Of a stretch of 64,000 bases of DNA, positions 28,169 to 35,763 are shown one piece after another. The DNA lies in contig NZ_CP161805.1 of the NCBI RefSeq assembly GCF_040801785.1, forward strand, positions 930,001 through 994,000, in the 5' to 3' direction. Both the position numbers and the translations under genes were made by a program. The stretch comes from Sulfitobacter sp. LCG007 (GTDB lineage: Bacteria; Pseudomonadota; Alphaproteobacteria; Rhodobacterales; Rhodobacteraceae). Position 1 is the stretch's first letter. The number at the start of each line of letters is the position of its first letter. The notes under the pieces were generated by a model. That model was not told where the DNA came from. It did no database searches and saw only the letters and a program-made list of their open reading frames with translations.

Positions 28169-29233
28169 ATGACCAGACTGACACACATGGGCCTCGCGCT
28201 TGCCGGGGCCACGGCGCTTTGGGCGGCGACAGCCGCCGCGCAGGATCCGGAGCTGACCGTCTTCGACTGGGCGGGCTACGAGGATCCGGAATTCTACACC
28301 GCCTACACCGAGGCGCATGGCCAGCCGCCGACATTCGCCTTCTTCGGCGACGAGGAGGAGGCGTTCCAGAAGCTGCGGTCGGGCTTCAAGGCCGACGCGG
28401 CGCATCCCTGTTCGCAATCGGTGCCGAAATGGATGGAGGCGGGCCTTCTGGAACCGCTCGACACTTCGCGCATCAGGGAATGGGAAAACCTCAACAAGGA
28501 TTTCCGCGAGATCGAGGCCTACAGGAAGGACGGGGAATACTATTTCGTGCCCGTGGACTGGGGCAACACCGCGCTGACCTACAACGCCGAGAAGCTCGGC
28601 GAGGATCAGGTGAAGTCGCTCCAGATTTTCGCCGATCCGTCGATGGCCGGCAAGGTCTCGATCGGTGACAGCGTGGACGATGCCTATGCGCTGGGTTTTC
28701 TCGCGACGGGCACGATGGACTGGACGAAGGCGACGGACGAGGATTTCCGGAAGGCGTCGGACTTTCTGCGACGGGTGCATCAGAACGTTCTGAGCTACTG
28801 GGACAGTTCGTCCTCGCTGGCGCAGATGATGCAGTCGGGTCAGGTCGAACTGGCCTGGGCCTGGAACGAGACCTCGGCGACGATGGGAGCCGAGGGCCTG
28901 CCCATCGAGATGAAGCGCGACACGGACGAGGGTGCATCGAGCTGGGTCTGCGGATACGTCAAGCTGAAGGACGGCGAGGGATCGGACGACAAGTTCTACG
29001 ATTTCATCAATGCCTGGCTCGAGCCGCGGACCGCGGACTACATGGTCGAGTCCTGGGGCTATGGTCACTCGAACGCCGCGGAGATGGCGCAGATGGATCA
29101 GGAGATGCTGAAATCCATCGGCCTCGACAGCAACGAGTCGCTGATGGAGCACACGCTCTGGCAGGCCCCGCCCGCGCCCGAGATGCGCGAGAAGATGATC
29201 GCGGAGTTCGAACTGATCAAGGCCGGTTTCTGA
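28169..29233 (+). CDS. potD: PotD-like ABC transporter substrate-binding protein
   Basis: A 354-residue periplasmic protein with a signal peptide (residues 1-25, ending ATAAAQ). The spermidine/putrescine-binding fold is seen in LTVFDWAGYEDPEFYTAYTE and VPVDWGNTALTYNAEKLG. Aromatic residues such as the Trp of FDWAGY and VDWGNT line the amine pocket in this family. ATG 28169 begins the signal peptide. It is the last gene of the rightward operon, while its membrane and ATPase subunits (PotB, PotC, PotA) are in the convergent operon beyond the IS element. The ligand is probably cationic and may be a quaternary amine. Confidence 0.88.
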   Translation: MTRLTHMGLALAGATALWAATAAAQDPELTVFDWAGYEDPEFYTAYTEAHGQPPTFAFFGDEEEAFQKLRSGFKADAAHPCSQSVPKWMEAGLLEPLDTSRIREWENLNKDFREIEAYRKDGEYYFVPVDWGNTALTYNAEKLGEDQVKSLQIFADPSMAGKVSIGDSVDDAYALGFLATGTMDWTKATDEDFRKASDFLRRVHQNVLSYWDSSSSLAQMMQSGQVELAWAWNETSATMGAEGLPIEMKRDTDEGASSWVCGYVKLKDGEGSDDKFYDFINAWLEPRTADYMVESWGYGHSNAAEMAQMDQEMLKSIGLDSNESLMEHTLWQAPPAPEMREKMIAEFELIKAGF

Positions 29234-29375
29234 GCGCGAGGCCGGAGCGCCGGGCCGCCGCCGCGCGCTGGACAGGGCGCGTGGCGGCGGCCTGACCTTC
29301 TCCCCATTGAGTCCGCGTTTATAGGTTGGCTCTGTTCAGGGTTTGATGTGCTACCCGACGCGCCCTCGGCCGTCC

Positions 29376-29390
29376 TTAGAGTTTCCGGGC
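29376..29390. repeat. IS terminal inverted repeat, orfB end
   Basis: TTAGAGTTTCCGGGC; pairs with 30531-30546 with one missing T. Confidence 0.75.
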
Positions 29391-29401
29391 TTGCATCAGG
29401 C

Positions 29402-30241
29402 TCACGGGCTGGTGTCGTGAGCTGATTTGATCAGGTCTGCCGGGACCTTGTTCGCGATGGCCCCGTGCGGTCTTTCTTCGTTGTAGTCTCTACGCCAAGC
29501 CTCCAGCTTTTCGGCGGCATCTTCAAGGCTCATGAACCAGTGGCTGTTCAGGCATTCCGCCCGGAAGCGCCCGTTGAACGCCTCGATGAAGGCGTTGTCC
29601 GTGGGTTTTCCGGGGCGCGAGAAGTCCAGCGTCACACCCTTGGCATAGGCCCATATGTCCATGTCCTTCGAGATGAACTCGCTGCCCTGATCGACGCGGA
29701 TTGTGGCTGGATAACCGCTGCGTTTGCACACCCGCTCGAGGGTCGCGACGACGTCTTCGCCGCGGTAGGTGAAGCGTGCGTCGAGCACCGGCACGTAGCG
29801 CGAGAAGGTGTCCACCACCGTGAGCACGCGAAGCTTGCGCCCCGTCGCGAGCTGATCGTGGACGAAGTCCATCGCCCGGATATCGTTGGGCCCGACGGCC
29901 TCCTTCCGGTCGTCGCGGAGCTTGGCCTTTACCCGCCGCTTCGGCGTCTTGTTCCGCAATTGCATGCCCAACTCCTTGTAAATGCGATAGGTCTTCTTCG
30001 CGTTGATCTCCCAACCCTCGCGGCGCAACAGCACATGCACCCGCCTGTAACCGAAGCGGACACGGGTCTGGCAAATCTCTCGGATCCGCTGTTCCAAAGC
30101 GGCCTGTCCAGGCCGGCGAGACTTGTAGCGATAGGCCCTTGGATCGAACCGGATCACCTCGCAGGCGCGGCGGATCGACACCTGCCAATCCGCCCGCATC
30201 TCGTCGACCAGCGTCCTCTTCCGGGCAGGCCTCAAAGCTTT
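29402..30241 (-). CDS. IS3-family transposase OrfB (DDE integrase domain)
   Basis: About 279 residues, made by -1 frameshifting from OrfA. It opens with the HTH_21-type region (MRADWQVSIRRACEVIRFDP) and continues into a retroviral-type integrase core. The catalytic triad is D in RAMDFVHDQ, D in IRVDQGSEF and E in AFIEAFNGRFRAE, with the last two spaced as in DD(35)E enzymes. There is no suitable start codon near its beginning, consistent with fusion to OrfA at a CGAAAG slip site around 30238-30243. The reading frame is intact, so the element could still be active. Confidence 0.88.
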   Translation of the reverse strand, partial: KALRPARKRTLVDEMRADWQVSIRRACEVIRFDPRAYRYKSRRPGQAALEQRIREICQTRVRFGYRRVHVLLRREGWEINAKKTYRIYKELGMQLRNKTPKRRVKAKLRDDRKEAVGPNDIRAMDFVHDQLATGRKLRVLTVVDTFSRYVPVLDARFTYRGEDVVATLERVCKRSGYPATIRVDQGSEFISKDMDIWAYAKGVTLDFSRPGKPTDNAFIEAFNGRFRAECLNSHWFMSLEDAAEKLEAWRRDYNEERPHGAIANKVPADLIKSAHDTSP

Positions 30242-30498
30242 CGCTTGATGACATCCTGCAACATCTCCTTGTCCAGCGCGAGATCGGCGACGATCTTCTT
30301 CAGCCGCGCGTTCTCCTGCTCGAGCTCCCGCAGCCGCTTCATCTCGGACGGCATCAATCCCGCGTATTTCTTCCTCCAATTGAAGAAGGTCGCCGTGCTG
30401 ATCCCCACCTTGCGGCAGACCTCCACGACAGGCGTGCCATCCTCCGCCTGCTTGATGATGAACGCCTTCTGCGCGTCCGTGAACTTCGATGCCTTCAT
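30232..30498 (-). CDS. IS3-family OrfA (helix-turn-helix, leucine zipper)
   Basis: An 88-residue DNA-binding protein. The helix-turn-helix is FIIKQAEDGTPVVEVCRKVG followed by ISTATFFNWRKKYAG. A C-terminal zipper follows (LRELEQENARLKKIVADLAL). This matches the IS407-type subgroup. It overlaps orfB in the -1 frame. Confidence 0.9.
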   Translation of the reverse strand: MKASKFTDAQKAFIIKQAEDGTPVVEVCRKVGISTATFFNWRKKYAGLMPSEMKRLRELEQENARLKKIVADLALDKEMLQDVIKRKL

Positions 30499-30530
30499 GC
30501 GTTTCCACTCCTCTCCCAGCCAAGGATTCC

Positions 30531-30546
30531 GCCCGGAAAACTCTAA
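30531..30546. repeat. IS terminal inverted repeat, orfA end
   Basis: GCCCGGAAAACTCTAA; the reverse complement matches the left repeat at 29376-29390 except for one extra base. Confidence 0.75.
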
Positions 30547-30716
30547 GCTGGAACGGGGGCGTTTCCGGGGATCACATCAGCCTGCATGTGGGAGTGGCGT
30601 GCCGGGAATTGCCGCCTGCATCGCGACGCGTTTCGTCGTCATGGTCGGACCCGACTCTCCGGATGCGAACCCGGGTGTCGCGGTCGGACTGGCGGTCGGG
30701 CGGAAACAGGACGGTG

Positions 30717-31499
30717 TCAGCCGGGCTTGCGCGCCCGCAGGTGGTGCGGACAGTGTTCGCCCGTTTCCAGCACAGCCACCATGGCCGTCCATGTCCTGAC
30801 GTTCTGCGCCACCAGATCCGCGCCGCAGGCCGCCTCGAAACCGGCTCTTTCGGGCCCGGTCAGCCGGGCAAGCTCGGCCTTGGCGATCTGCGTGTACCAG
30901 GCATTCCGGTTGGTCAGGCGCACCTCTTCGAAGCCGGCGCCCTCGAGTGCCGCGGCGTAGCGGGCGGGTGAGGCCATGGCGAAATCGAGATCTTCAAGCG
31001 CGACATATTCCGCCATTTCGGCCGAGGGCGCCCCGTCATGGGAGATCAGCCAGTCGGAGGCCGCGAACCAGCCGTCGGGCTTCAGGACCCGGAAGACCTC
31101 TGCCGCGAGGAACTCCTTGTCGGGGATATGGATGATCGAATCCTTGGAAAAGACCACATCGAAGCTGCTGTCCGGAAAGGGCAGCGGTCCGGGAACCACT
31201 TCGAGGATCTCGATGCGCTCGGTCATGCCGGCCTCTGAGACGCGCCGCCGCGCCGCCTCGCACACCGGTGTCTCGACGTCGATGCCGGTCACCTTCTCCG
31301 CCCCGTGATCGCGGGCGAGGGAGAGCGCGATGGCGCCGGAGCCGCAACCGATGTCGAGTACATGACGACCTTGCAGCGGCACCCCGGCCACCACGCGCGC
31401 GACTTCCTCCGGGCCGCCTGGCGACAGGTAGCCCTCACCCCAGAGCGCTTCGAGAAGGGCCATGTGCCGGTCGTCGTAAAGGTCCTGGACGTCATTCAT
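30717..31499 (-). CDS. SAM-dependent methyltransferase (N-methyltransferase-like)
   Basis: A 260-residue class I methyltransferase. SAM binding motif I is VLDIGCGSGAIALSLARDHG and the acidic end of the second strand is GIDVETPV. The later segment FSKDSIIHIPDKEFLAAEVF followed by RVLKPDGWFAASDW resembles phosphoethanolamine and sarcosine/dimethylglycine N-methyltransferases. GGAGGCACCCGC precedes ATG 31499. It is the last gene of the leftward operon (Rieske, PotB, PotC, PotA, this gene). A methyltransferase beside a demethylating set could act in the reverse sense, recycle a methyl group, or be a corrinoid-free methyl acceptor; not resolved by sequence. Confidence 0.85.
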   Translation of the reverse strand: MNDVQDLYDDRHMALLEALWGEGYLSPGGPEEVARVVAGVPLQGRHVLDIGCGSGAIALSLARDHGAEKVTGIDVETPVCEAARRRVSEAGMTERIEILEVVPGPLPFPDSSFDVVFSKDSIIHIPDKEFLAAEVFRVLKPDGWFAASDWLISHDGAPSAEMAEYVALEDLDFAMASPARYAAALEGAGFEEVRLTNRNAWYTQIAKAELARLTGPERAGFEAACGADLVAQNVRTWTAMVAVLETGEHCPHHLRARKPG

Positions 31500-31526
31500 G
31501 CGGGTGCCTCCGATGCCGAGCCCATT

Positions 31527-32642
31527 TCATCCGCCGAAGATCACGATCGAGTCCGCGCCCCAGCCGACGCTGACCTCGCTGCCCGGCTTTGCGACGGACC
31601 GGCCGGCCGTGTTGCGCATGGAAATCGTGACCGGCGCTTCAACGCCGTCCAGCGCGACCGAATAATAGGTCATGTCGCCGTAGTATTGTGTGTCGGTGAC
31701 CGTGCCTCGCGTCCGGAATTGCGAGGGCGCGCTTTCGTCGAACAGGATCGTCAGCATCTCCGGTCTGACCCCGACTGTGTCGATCGCGCCCGCTCTCATG
31801 CCCTGGGGAAGGTGCGATTGCGGGACATCGACCTGTCCGAGCGCCGCGATCTCGAGCGTGACGGTCGAACCGGTTTCCCGCACGGCCTTCGCGGACAGAA
31901 AGTTCATCACGCCGATGAAGCTTGCCACGCGCTTGCTGACCGGACGGCGGTAAAGCCCTTCCGGGGTGTCGAGCTGCGCGATGCGGCCCTCGAACATCAC
32001 CGCGATGCGATCGGACATGATCAGCGCTTCTTCCTGATCGTGGGTGACGAGGATGAAGGTGATGCCTGTCGAGCGCTGGAGCGCGCGCAATTCGACCTGC
32101 ATCTGGTCGCGCAGCTTCTTGTCGAGCGCCGAAAGGGGCTCGTCGAGCAGGATCACCTTCGGCTTCATCACCAGCGCCCGGGCCAGCGCCACGCGCTGGC
32201 GCTGGCCGCCGGAAAGCTCGTGCGCCTTGCGGCGGCCGAACCCGCCCATGTCGACGAGATCGAGCACCTTCTGCACCTCCTCGCGGATCTGGGCGCGAGG
32301 CATCTTCCGGGTCCTGAGCCCGTAGCCCACGTTCTCCTCGACATTGAGATGCGGGAAGATCGCATAGCTCTGGAACACCATGTTGGTGGGCCGCGCGTTC
32401 GACGGAATCCCGGCCATATCCTTTCCGGCGATGAAGATGCGCCCTTCCGAGGGCGGCTCGAAGCCCGCGATCATGCGCAGCAGCGTGGTCTTGCCGCATC
32501 CGGACGGTCCGAGAAGGGAGAAGAATTCGCCCTCGCGCACCTTCGCGTCGATCCCGTGCAGGGCGGTGACGGTGCCGAAGCGTTTCACGACGCCCTGCAG
32601 GTCGATCATCGTGGCCCCTGTCACGACGCTTGAATCCGTCAT
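31527..32642 (-). CDS. potA: PotA-like ABC transporter ATPase
   Basis: A 371-residue ATP-binding subunit. Walker A is LLGPSGCGKTT, the Q-loop lies in MVFQSYAIFPHL, the signature is LSGGQRQRVALARAL, Walker B is VILLDEPLSALD and the H-loop is VTHDQEEAL. A C-terminal TOBE domain (about 240-371) identifies the spermidine/putrescine-type subfamily. An internal start at ATG 32609 has a good AGGGG site and would remove 11 residues; 32642 lies four bases from the PotC stop. It powers import through PotB and PotC. Confidence 0.93.
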   Translation of the reverse strand: MTDSSVVTGATMIDLQGVVKRFGTVTALHGIDAKVREGEFFSLLGPSGCGKTTLLRMIAGFEPPSEGRIFIAGKDMAGIPSNARPTNMVFQSYAIFPHLNVEENVGYGLRTRKMPRAQIREEVQKVLDLVDMGGFGRRKAHELSGGQRQRVALARALVMKPKVILLDEPLSALDKKLRDQMQVELRALQRSTGITFILVTHDQEEALIMSDRIAVMFEGRIAQLDTPEGLYRRPVSKRVASFIGVMNFLSAKAVRETGSTVTLEIAALGQVDVPQSHLPQGMRAGAIDTVGVRPEMLTILFDESAPSQFRTRGTVTDTQYYGDMTYYSVALDGVEAPVTISMRNTAGRSVAKPGSEVSVGWGADSIVIFGG

Positions 32643-32646
32643 GTCT

Positions 32647-33462
32647 CTAGACCCCCGTCAGCGGCATTTGCGATCCCTGCCGCGCGGCGGCGCGGCGCCG
32701 CAGCCATTCGGCCAGCACCAGCAGCAGGATCGTGGCGGTCAGCATGATCGTTCCCAGCGCCATGACCGAGGGCAGCTTGGAGGGAAAGCGCAGCTGGCTC
32801 CAGATGTAGATCGGGAGGGTCGCGTCGGTGCCGGTCAGGAAGAAGGCGATGATGAATTCGTCGAGCGAGATCGTGAAGGTAATCAGCAGAGACGAGATCA
32901 CTCCGGGCATGACCAGCGGCAGCGTCACGCGGCGGAACGTGCCCCAACGGCTTTCGCCGAGATCGAAGGAGGCTTCCTCGAGCTCGGGGTCGAGCCCGCG
33001 ATAGGCCGAGCTCAGCACCGCAATGGCGAAGGGGGTGCAGATCAGCACATGCCCTCCGATCACGGTCCAGAGCGAAAGCGGAAGGCCAAGCTGGTTGAGC
33101 ATCACCAGCAACGCCACGGCGATGATGATCTCGGGCAGCACCAGCGGCAGCATGATCAATCCCATGATTCCGTTCTTGGCGGGAAAGCGGTAGCGTGCCG
33201 CGGCCCTGGCCGCGAAGGCGCCCAGCAGCGTGCTCAGCAAGGCCGCGGAGATGCCCACCATCAGCGAATTCTCGAGCGCGACATGCAACGTCTCGGTGCG
33301 CCACAGATCGAGGAACCAGTCCGTGGTGAAGCCCGTCAGCGGGAAGGCGACGATGGTCGAGGTGTTGAAGGCGAAGAGGGGCAGCAGGAATACCGGCGCA
33401 TAGAGGAAGATCATGTAGATGACCGCATAGACCGCGAGCCATCGCACCTGCAGGAACCTCAT
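32647..33462 (-). CDS. potC: PotC-like ABC transporter permease
   Basis: A 271-residue inner-membrane protein with six predicted spans. The cytoplasmic EAA loop that contacts the ATPase is seen in LEEASFDLGESRWGTFRRVT followed by LPLVMPGVIS. Further PotC marks are FTISLDEFIIAFFLTGTDAT and LPIYIWSQLRF. ATG 33462 overlaps the PotB stop by 4 bp. Part of the leftward transporter operon. Confidence 0.93.
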   Translation of the reverse strand: MRFLQVRWLAVYAVIYMIFLYAPVFLLPLFAFNTSTIVAFPLTGFTTDWFLDLWRTETLHVALENSLMVGISAALLSTLLGAFAARAAARYRFPAKNGIMGLIMLPLVLPEIIIAVALLVMLNQLGLPLSLWTVIGGHVLICTPFAIAVLSSAYRGLDPELEEASFDLGESRWGTFRRVTLPLVMPGVISSLLITFTISLDEFIIAFFLTGTDATLPIYIWSQLRFPSKLPSVMALGTIMLTATILLLVLAEWLRRRAAARQGSQMPLTGV

Positions 33463-34325
33463 CGCACGCGCCCTCCGAGTTTCTTGCCGACAAGGAAGAT
33501 CATGACCGAGATCAGCCCGACCCCCAGCATCGACGTTACGGCAAGGGCCGCCCCCAGCGGGGCGTTGTTGGCCTTGCCGAACTGGATCTGGATCATGTTG
33601 GCGATCATCAGCCCGTCCGTGCCTCCGACAAGGCGCGGGGTGATGAAATCCCCGACCGTGGGGATCAGCACGATCAGCGTGGCTGCGACGATTCCGGGCA
33701 TGGCCAGGGGCATCGTGACGCGCAGGAAGCGGGGGACCGGCCCATCGCCGAGATCCTGCGCGGCCTCGAGCAGCGACCGGTCGATCTTTTCCAGCGCCAC
33801 GAAGATCGGCAGGATCGCGAAGGGCGCCCAGGCATGCGCCAGCGTGATCACGACGGCGTTGAGGTTGTAAAGGATGAAGGTCAGCGGCTGGTCGATGAAC
33901 CCCGCGCCCAGCAGGGCGGAGTTGAGCACACCGTTATAGCCGAGGATCACCTTCCACAGGAAAACCCGCAACAGGTAGCTGGTCCAGAACGGCACGGTGA
34001 TGAGAAACAGCCAGAGCGCCTTGCGCCGGTGGACGTGGAACGACAGGTAATAGGCAACCGGGAAGGCCAGGATCACGGTCACCAGCGTGACGATCACCGA
34101 GATCTTGATCGAGCGCCACATCAGTACCCGGTAAATCTCGGTTCCCCAGGCCTCGCGGTAGTTGTCCAGAGTGAGTGTGGTGTCGACGGTCAGGTAGTCC
34201 TGCGTCCAGAAGCTGAAGGTGATCACCATCAGCAACGGGGCCGCGAGCATCAGCAGGACATAGGCGAAAGTCGGGCTGATCAGCCGCACGCCCTGCAGTG
34301 CCTCCCTGTCGAAGCGACGCGCCAC
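33459..34325 (-). CDS. potB: PotB-like ABC transporter permease
   Basis: About 288 residues with six predicted spans. It has the EAA loop LLEAAQDLGDGPVPRFLRVT followed by LPLAMPGIVA, and the PotB-type LIPTVGDFITPRLVGG. The exact start is uncertain: GTG 34325 gives a normal length and starts 34 bp after the Rieske gene, but no strong ribosome site is visible; upstream codons in this frame overlap the Rieske coding end and are less likely. It pairs with PotC and PotA, with the PotD-like binding protein encoded across the IS element. Confidence 0.9.
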   Translation of the reverse strand: MARRFDREALQGVRLISPTFAYVLLMLAAPLLMVITFSFWTQDYLTVDTTLTLDNYREAWGTEIYRVLMWRSIKISVIVTLVTVILAFPVAYYLSFHVHRRKALWLFLITVPFWTSYLLRVFLWKVILGYNGVLNSALLGAGFIDQPLTFILYNLNAVVITLAHAWAPFAILPIFVALEKIDRSLLEAAQDLGDGPVPRFLRVTMPLAMPGIVAATLIVLIPTVGDFITPRLVGGTDGLMIANMIQIQFGKANNAPLGAALAVTSMLGVGLISVMIFLVGKKLGGRVR

Positions 34326-34359
34326 TAGGCGGCAGACCCCGTCCGCGTGGCGTCCTCGG

Positions 34360-35568
34360 TCACTCGGCCGCCTGCCGCGCCGCAAGCAGTTCGGCATTGC
34401 GCGCCGCAACCTCGCCCCTGGGCGGCTCGTCCTCCTTCAGCACGGGGAAGTGGGCCCGCAGCGCGTCGTGATAGCTGCGCACGGTATTCTCGAGGTCCGA
34501 CAGGATCACACCGTCGTAGCCGCTCGAGAATGCGGCTTCCCAGACCCAGCGCACCAGTTCCTCGTCCTCTTCCGAGGTAAGCCTGTCGATCCGGCTGGAA
34601 AGATAGCGGCTGATGCGGGTGCGGCGGTCTTCCTGCGCGAGGCGGTAGGTGGTTCCGCGCTGCACGGTTCTGCCGAATTCGACCGGAAACTCCTGGTAGA
34701 ACTTCACGCAGTCCGGATAAAGACCAAAGACCGCGTTGGGGAAGATCCCGATATAGAGCCAGGCGCGCTTGTGTTCGTCGTCGAGCCGGTCCGGCGCCTG
34801 CAGGATCGAATTGTAGGCCCGCACGCTCCAGAGCCGGTTGCGCCCCTCGCGGAAGATCGAGAAGGACCGCGAGGCACCGCCGTCGAATTCTTCGTCGTAG
34901 TAGTGCTGCCCGAAGAGGTCGTCGAGGCCCGGATGCGCCATGGGCACATGGTAGCCCTCGTTGTCCACGTCGCGAACGCATTTCCAGTTCACCTCCGCCG
35001 TCTCCGAATAGAAGCCTTCACCGGATGGCATGAGGCTGGCAAGATCGTATTGCGCGATCTCGCTATCGAAGCGCGAAAGGATCTCGTTCATCGACGGTTG
35101 GGGGCCCGGCTGGAAGCGCACGAAGACGAAACCGTGCCATATGTCGATCTCGATCGGCTTCAGCCCGAAGGCCACGGGATCGAGCGGGGGCAGCTTGTCG
35201 GGCTGCGCCGCGCCGCGCAGCGTCCCGTCGAGGTTGTAGACCCAGCCGTGGAAGGGGCAGATGATCGAGTTGCGGCAATTGCCGCTTTCCTTCGCGACGA
35301 CGCGCGATCCCCGGTGCCGGCAGAGATTGTGAAACGCCCGCACCGCGCCGTCCTGACCCCGGACCACCAGCGCGCGTTCGCCCACGCAGTCCATTGTGAT
35401 GAAATCGCCCGGTTCTGGCAGATCGTTGACGTGGCAGATCAACTGCCAGTGACGCCGAAAAAGGAGGTCCTTCTCCATCTCCAGCATCTCGGTGTTGAAG
35501 TAGCTCCAGGCGGGCAGACCCTTGCGGTCATGATCGTTTGGCAGGTCCACGGCATGGGAGGCGGTCAT
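34360..35568 (-). CDS. Rieske oxygenase alpha subunit, quaternary-amine monooxygenase type
   Basis: A 402-residue mononuclear iron oxygenase. The Rieske cluster ligands are Cys83, His85 (CRHRG) and Cys104, His107 (CPFHGW). The catalytic iron site is in NEGYHVPMAHPG, with His207 and His212. Glu204 takes the place of the usual bridging aspartate, a feature established for carnitine monooxygenase CntA and seen in choline/betaine-type oxygenases. This predicts N-demethylation or C-N cleavage of a quaternary amine. ATG 35568 is chosen because AAGGAA lies eight bases upstream; ATG 35595 has none. It heads the leftward operon, with the shared TetR operator 45 bp upstream. No dedicated reductase gene is visible. 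Confidence 0.9.
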   Translation of the reverse strand: MTASHAVDLPNDHDRKGLPAWSYFNTEMLEMEKDLLFRRHWQLICHVNDLPEPGDFITMDCVGERALVVRGQDGAVRAFHNLCRHRGSRVVAKESGNCRNSIICPFHGWVYNLDGTLRGAAQPDKLPPLDPVAFGLKPIEIDIWHGFVFVRFQPGPQPSMNEILSRFDSEIAQYDLASLMPSGEGFYSETAEVNWKCVRDVDNEGYHVPMAHPGLDDLFGQHYYDEEFDGGASRSFSIFREGRNRLWSVRAYNSILQAPDRLDDEHKRAWLYIGIFPNAVFGLYPDCVKFYQEFPVEFGRTVQRGTTYRLAQEDRRTRISRYLSSRIDRLTSEEDEELVRWVWEAAFSSGYDGVILSDLENTVRSYHDALRAHFPVLKEDEPPRGEVAARNAELLAARQAAE

Positions 35569-35612
35569 CGGGGCGTTCCTTTGCTCGGTCGGCATCAGCG
35601 TAACTTTATTTT

Positions 35613-35626
35613 TTTGAGCGCTCAAA
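35613..35626. promoter_or_regulatory. TetR operator copy 2 (right end of the regulon)
   Basis: TTTGAGCGCTCAAA again, within about 24 bases identical to the left copy in opposite orientation. It lies 45 bp upstream of the Rieske start and 138 bp upstream of the divergent XylX-like gene. Confidence 0.75.
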
Positions 35627-35763
35627 TAAAAATTTGCCAAGCTGCGCCCGCCATCCCCTGCTGGCCACCACTTGCCCGGAGCTGCGGCAAATTCGGGCTT
35701 GAGATCGCCCCCCCGTTGCTGATGAATGGCAGCCGTACGCGGCGCCGGGGGAGGGCGCAGACC

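Larger units (their letters stand above)
29374..30548 (-). mobile_element. IS3-family insertion sequence (orfA/orfB type)
   Basis: About 1.17 kb, bounded by imperfect inverted repeats TTAGAGTTTCCGGGC (29376-29390) and the complement of TTAGAGTTTTCCGGGC (30531-30546). It carries orfA and orfB in the -1 frameshift arrangement of the family. It lies in the gap between the two convergent operons and breaks no recognised gene. The outermost bases are uncertain and I could not find a clear target duplication. Confidence 0.85.
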
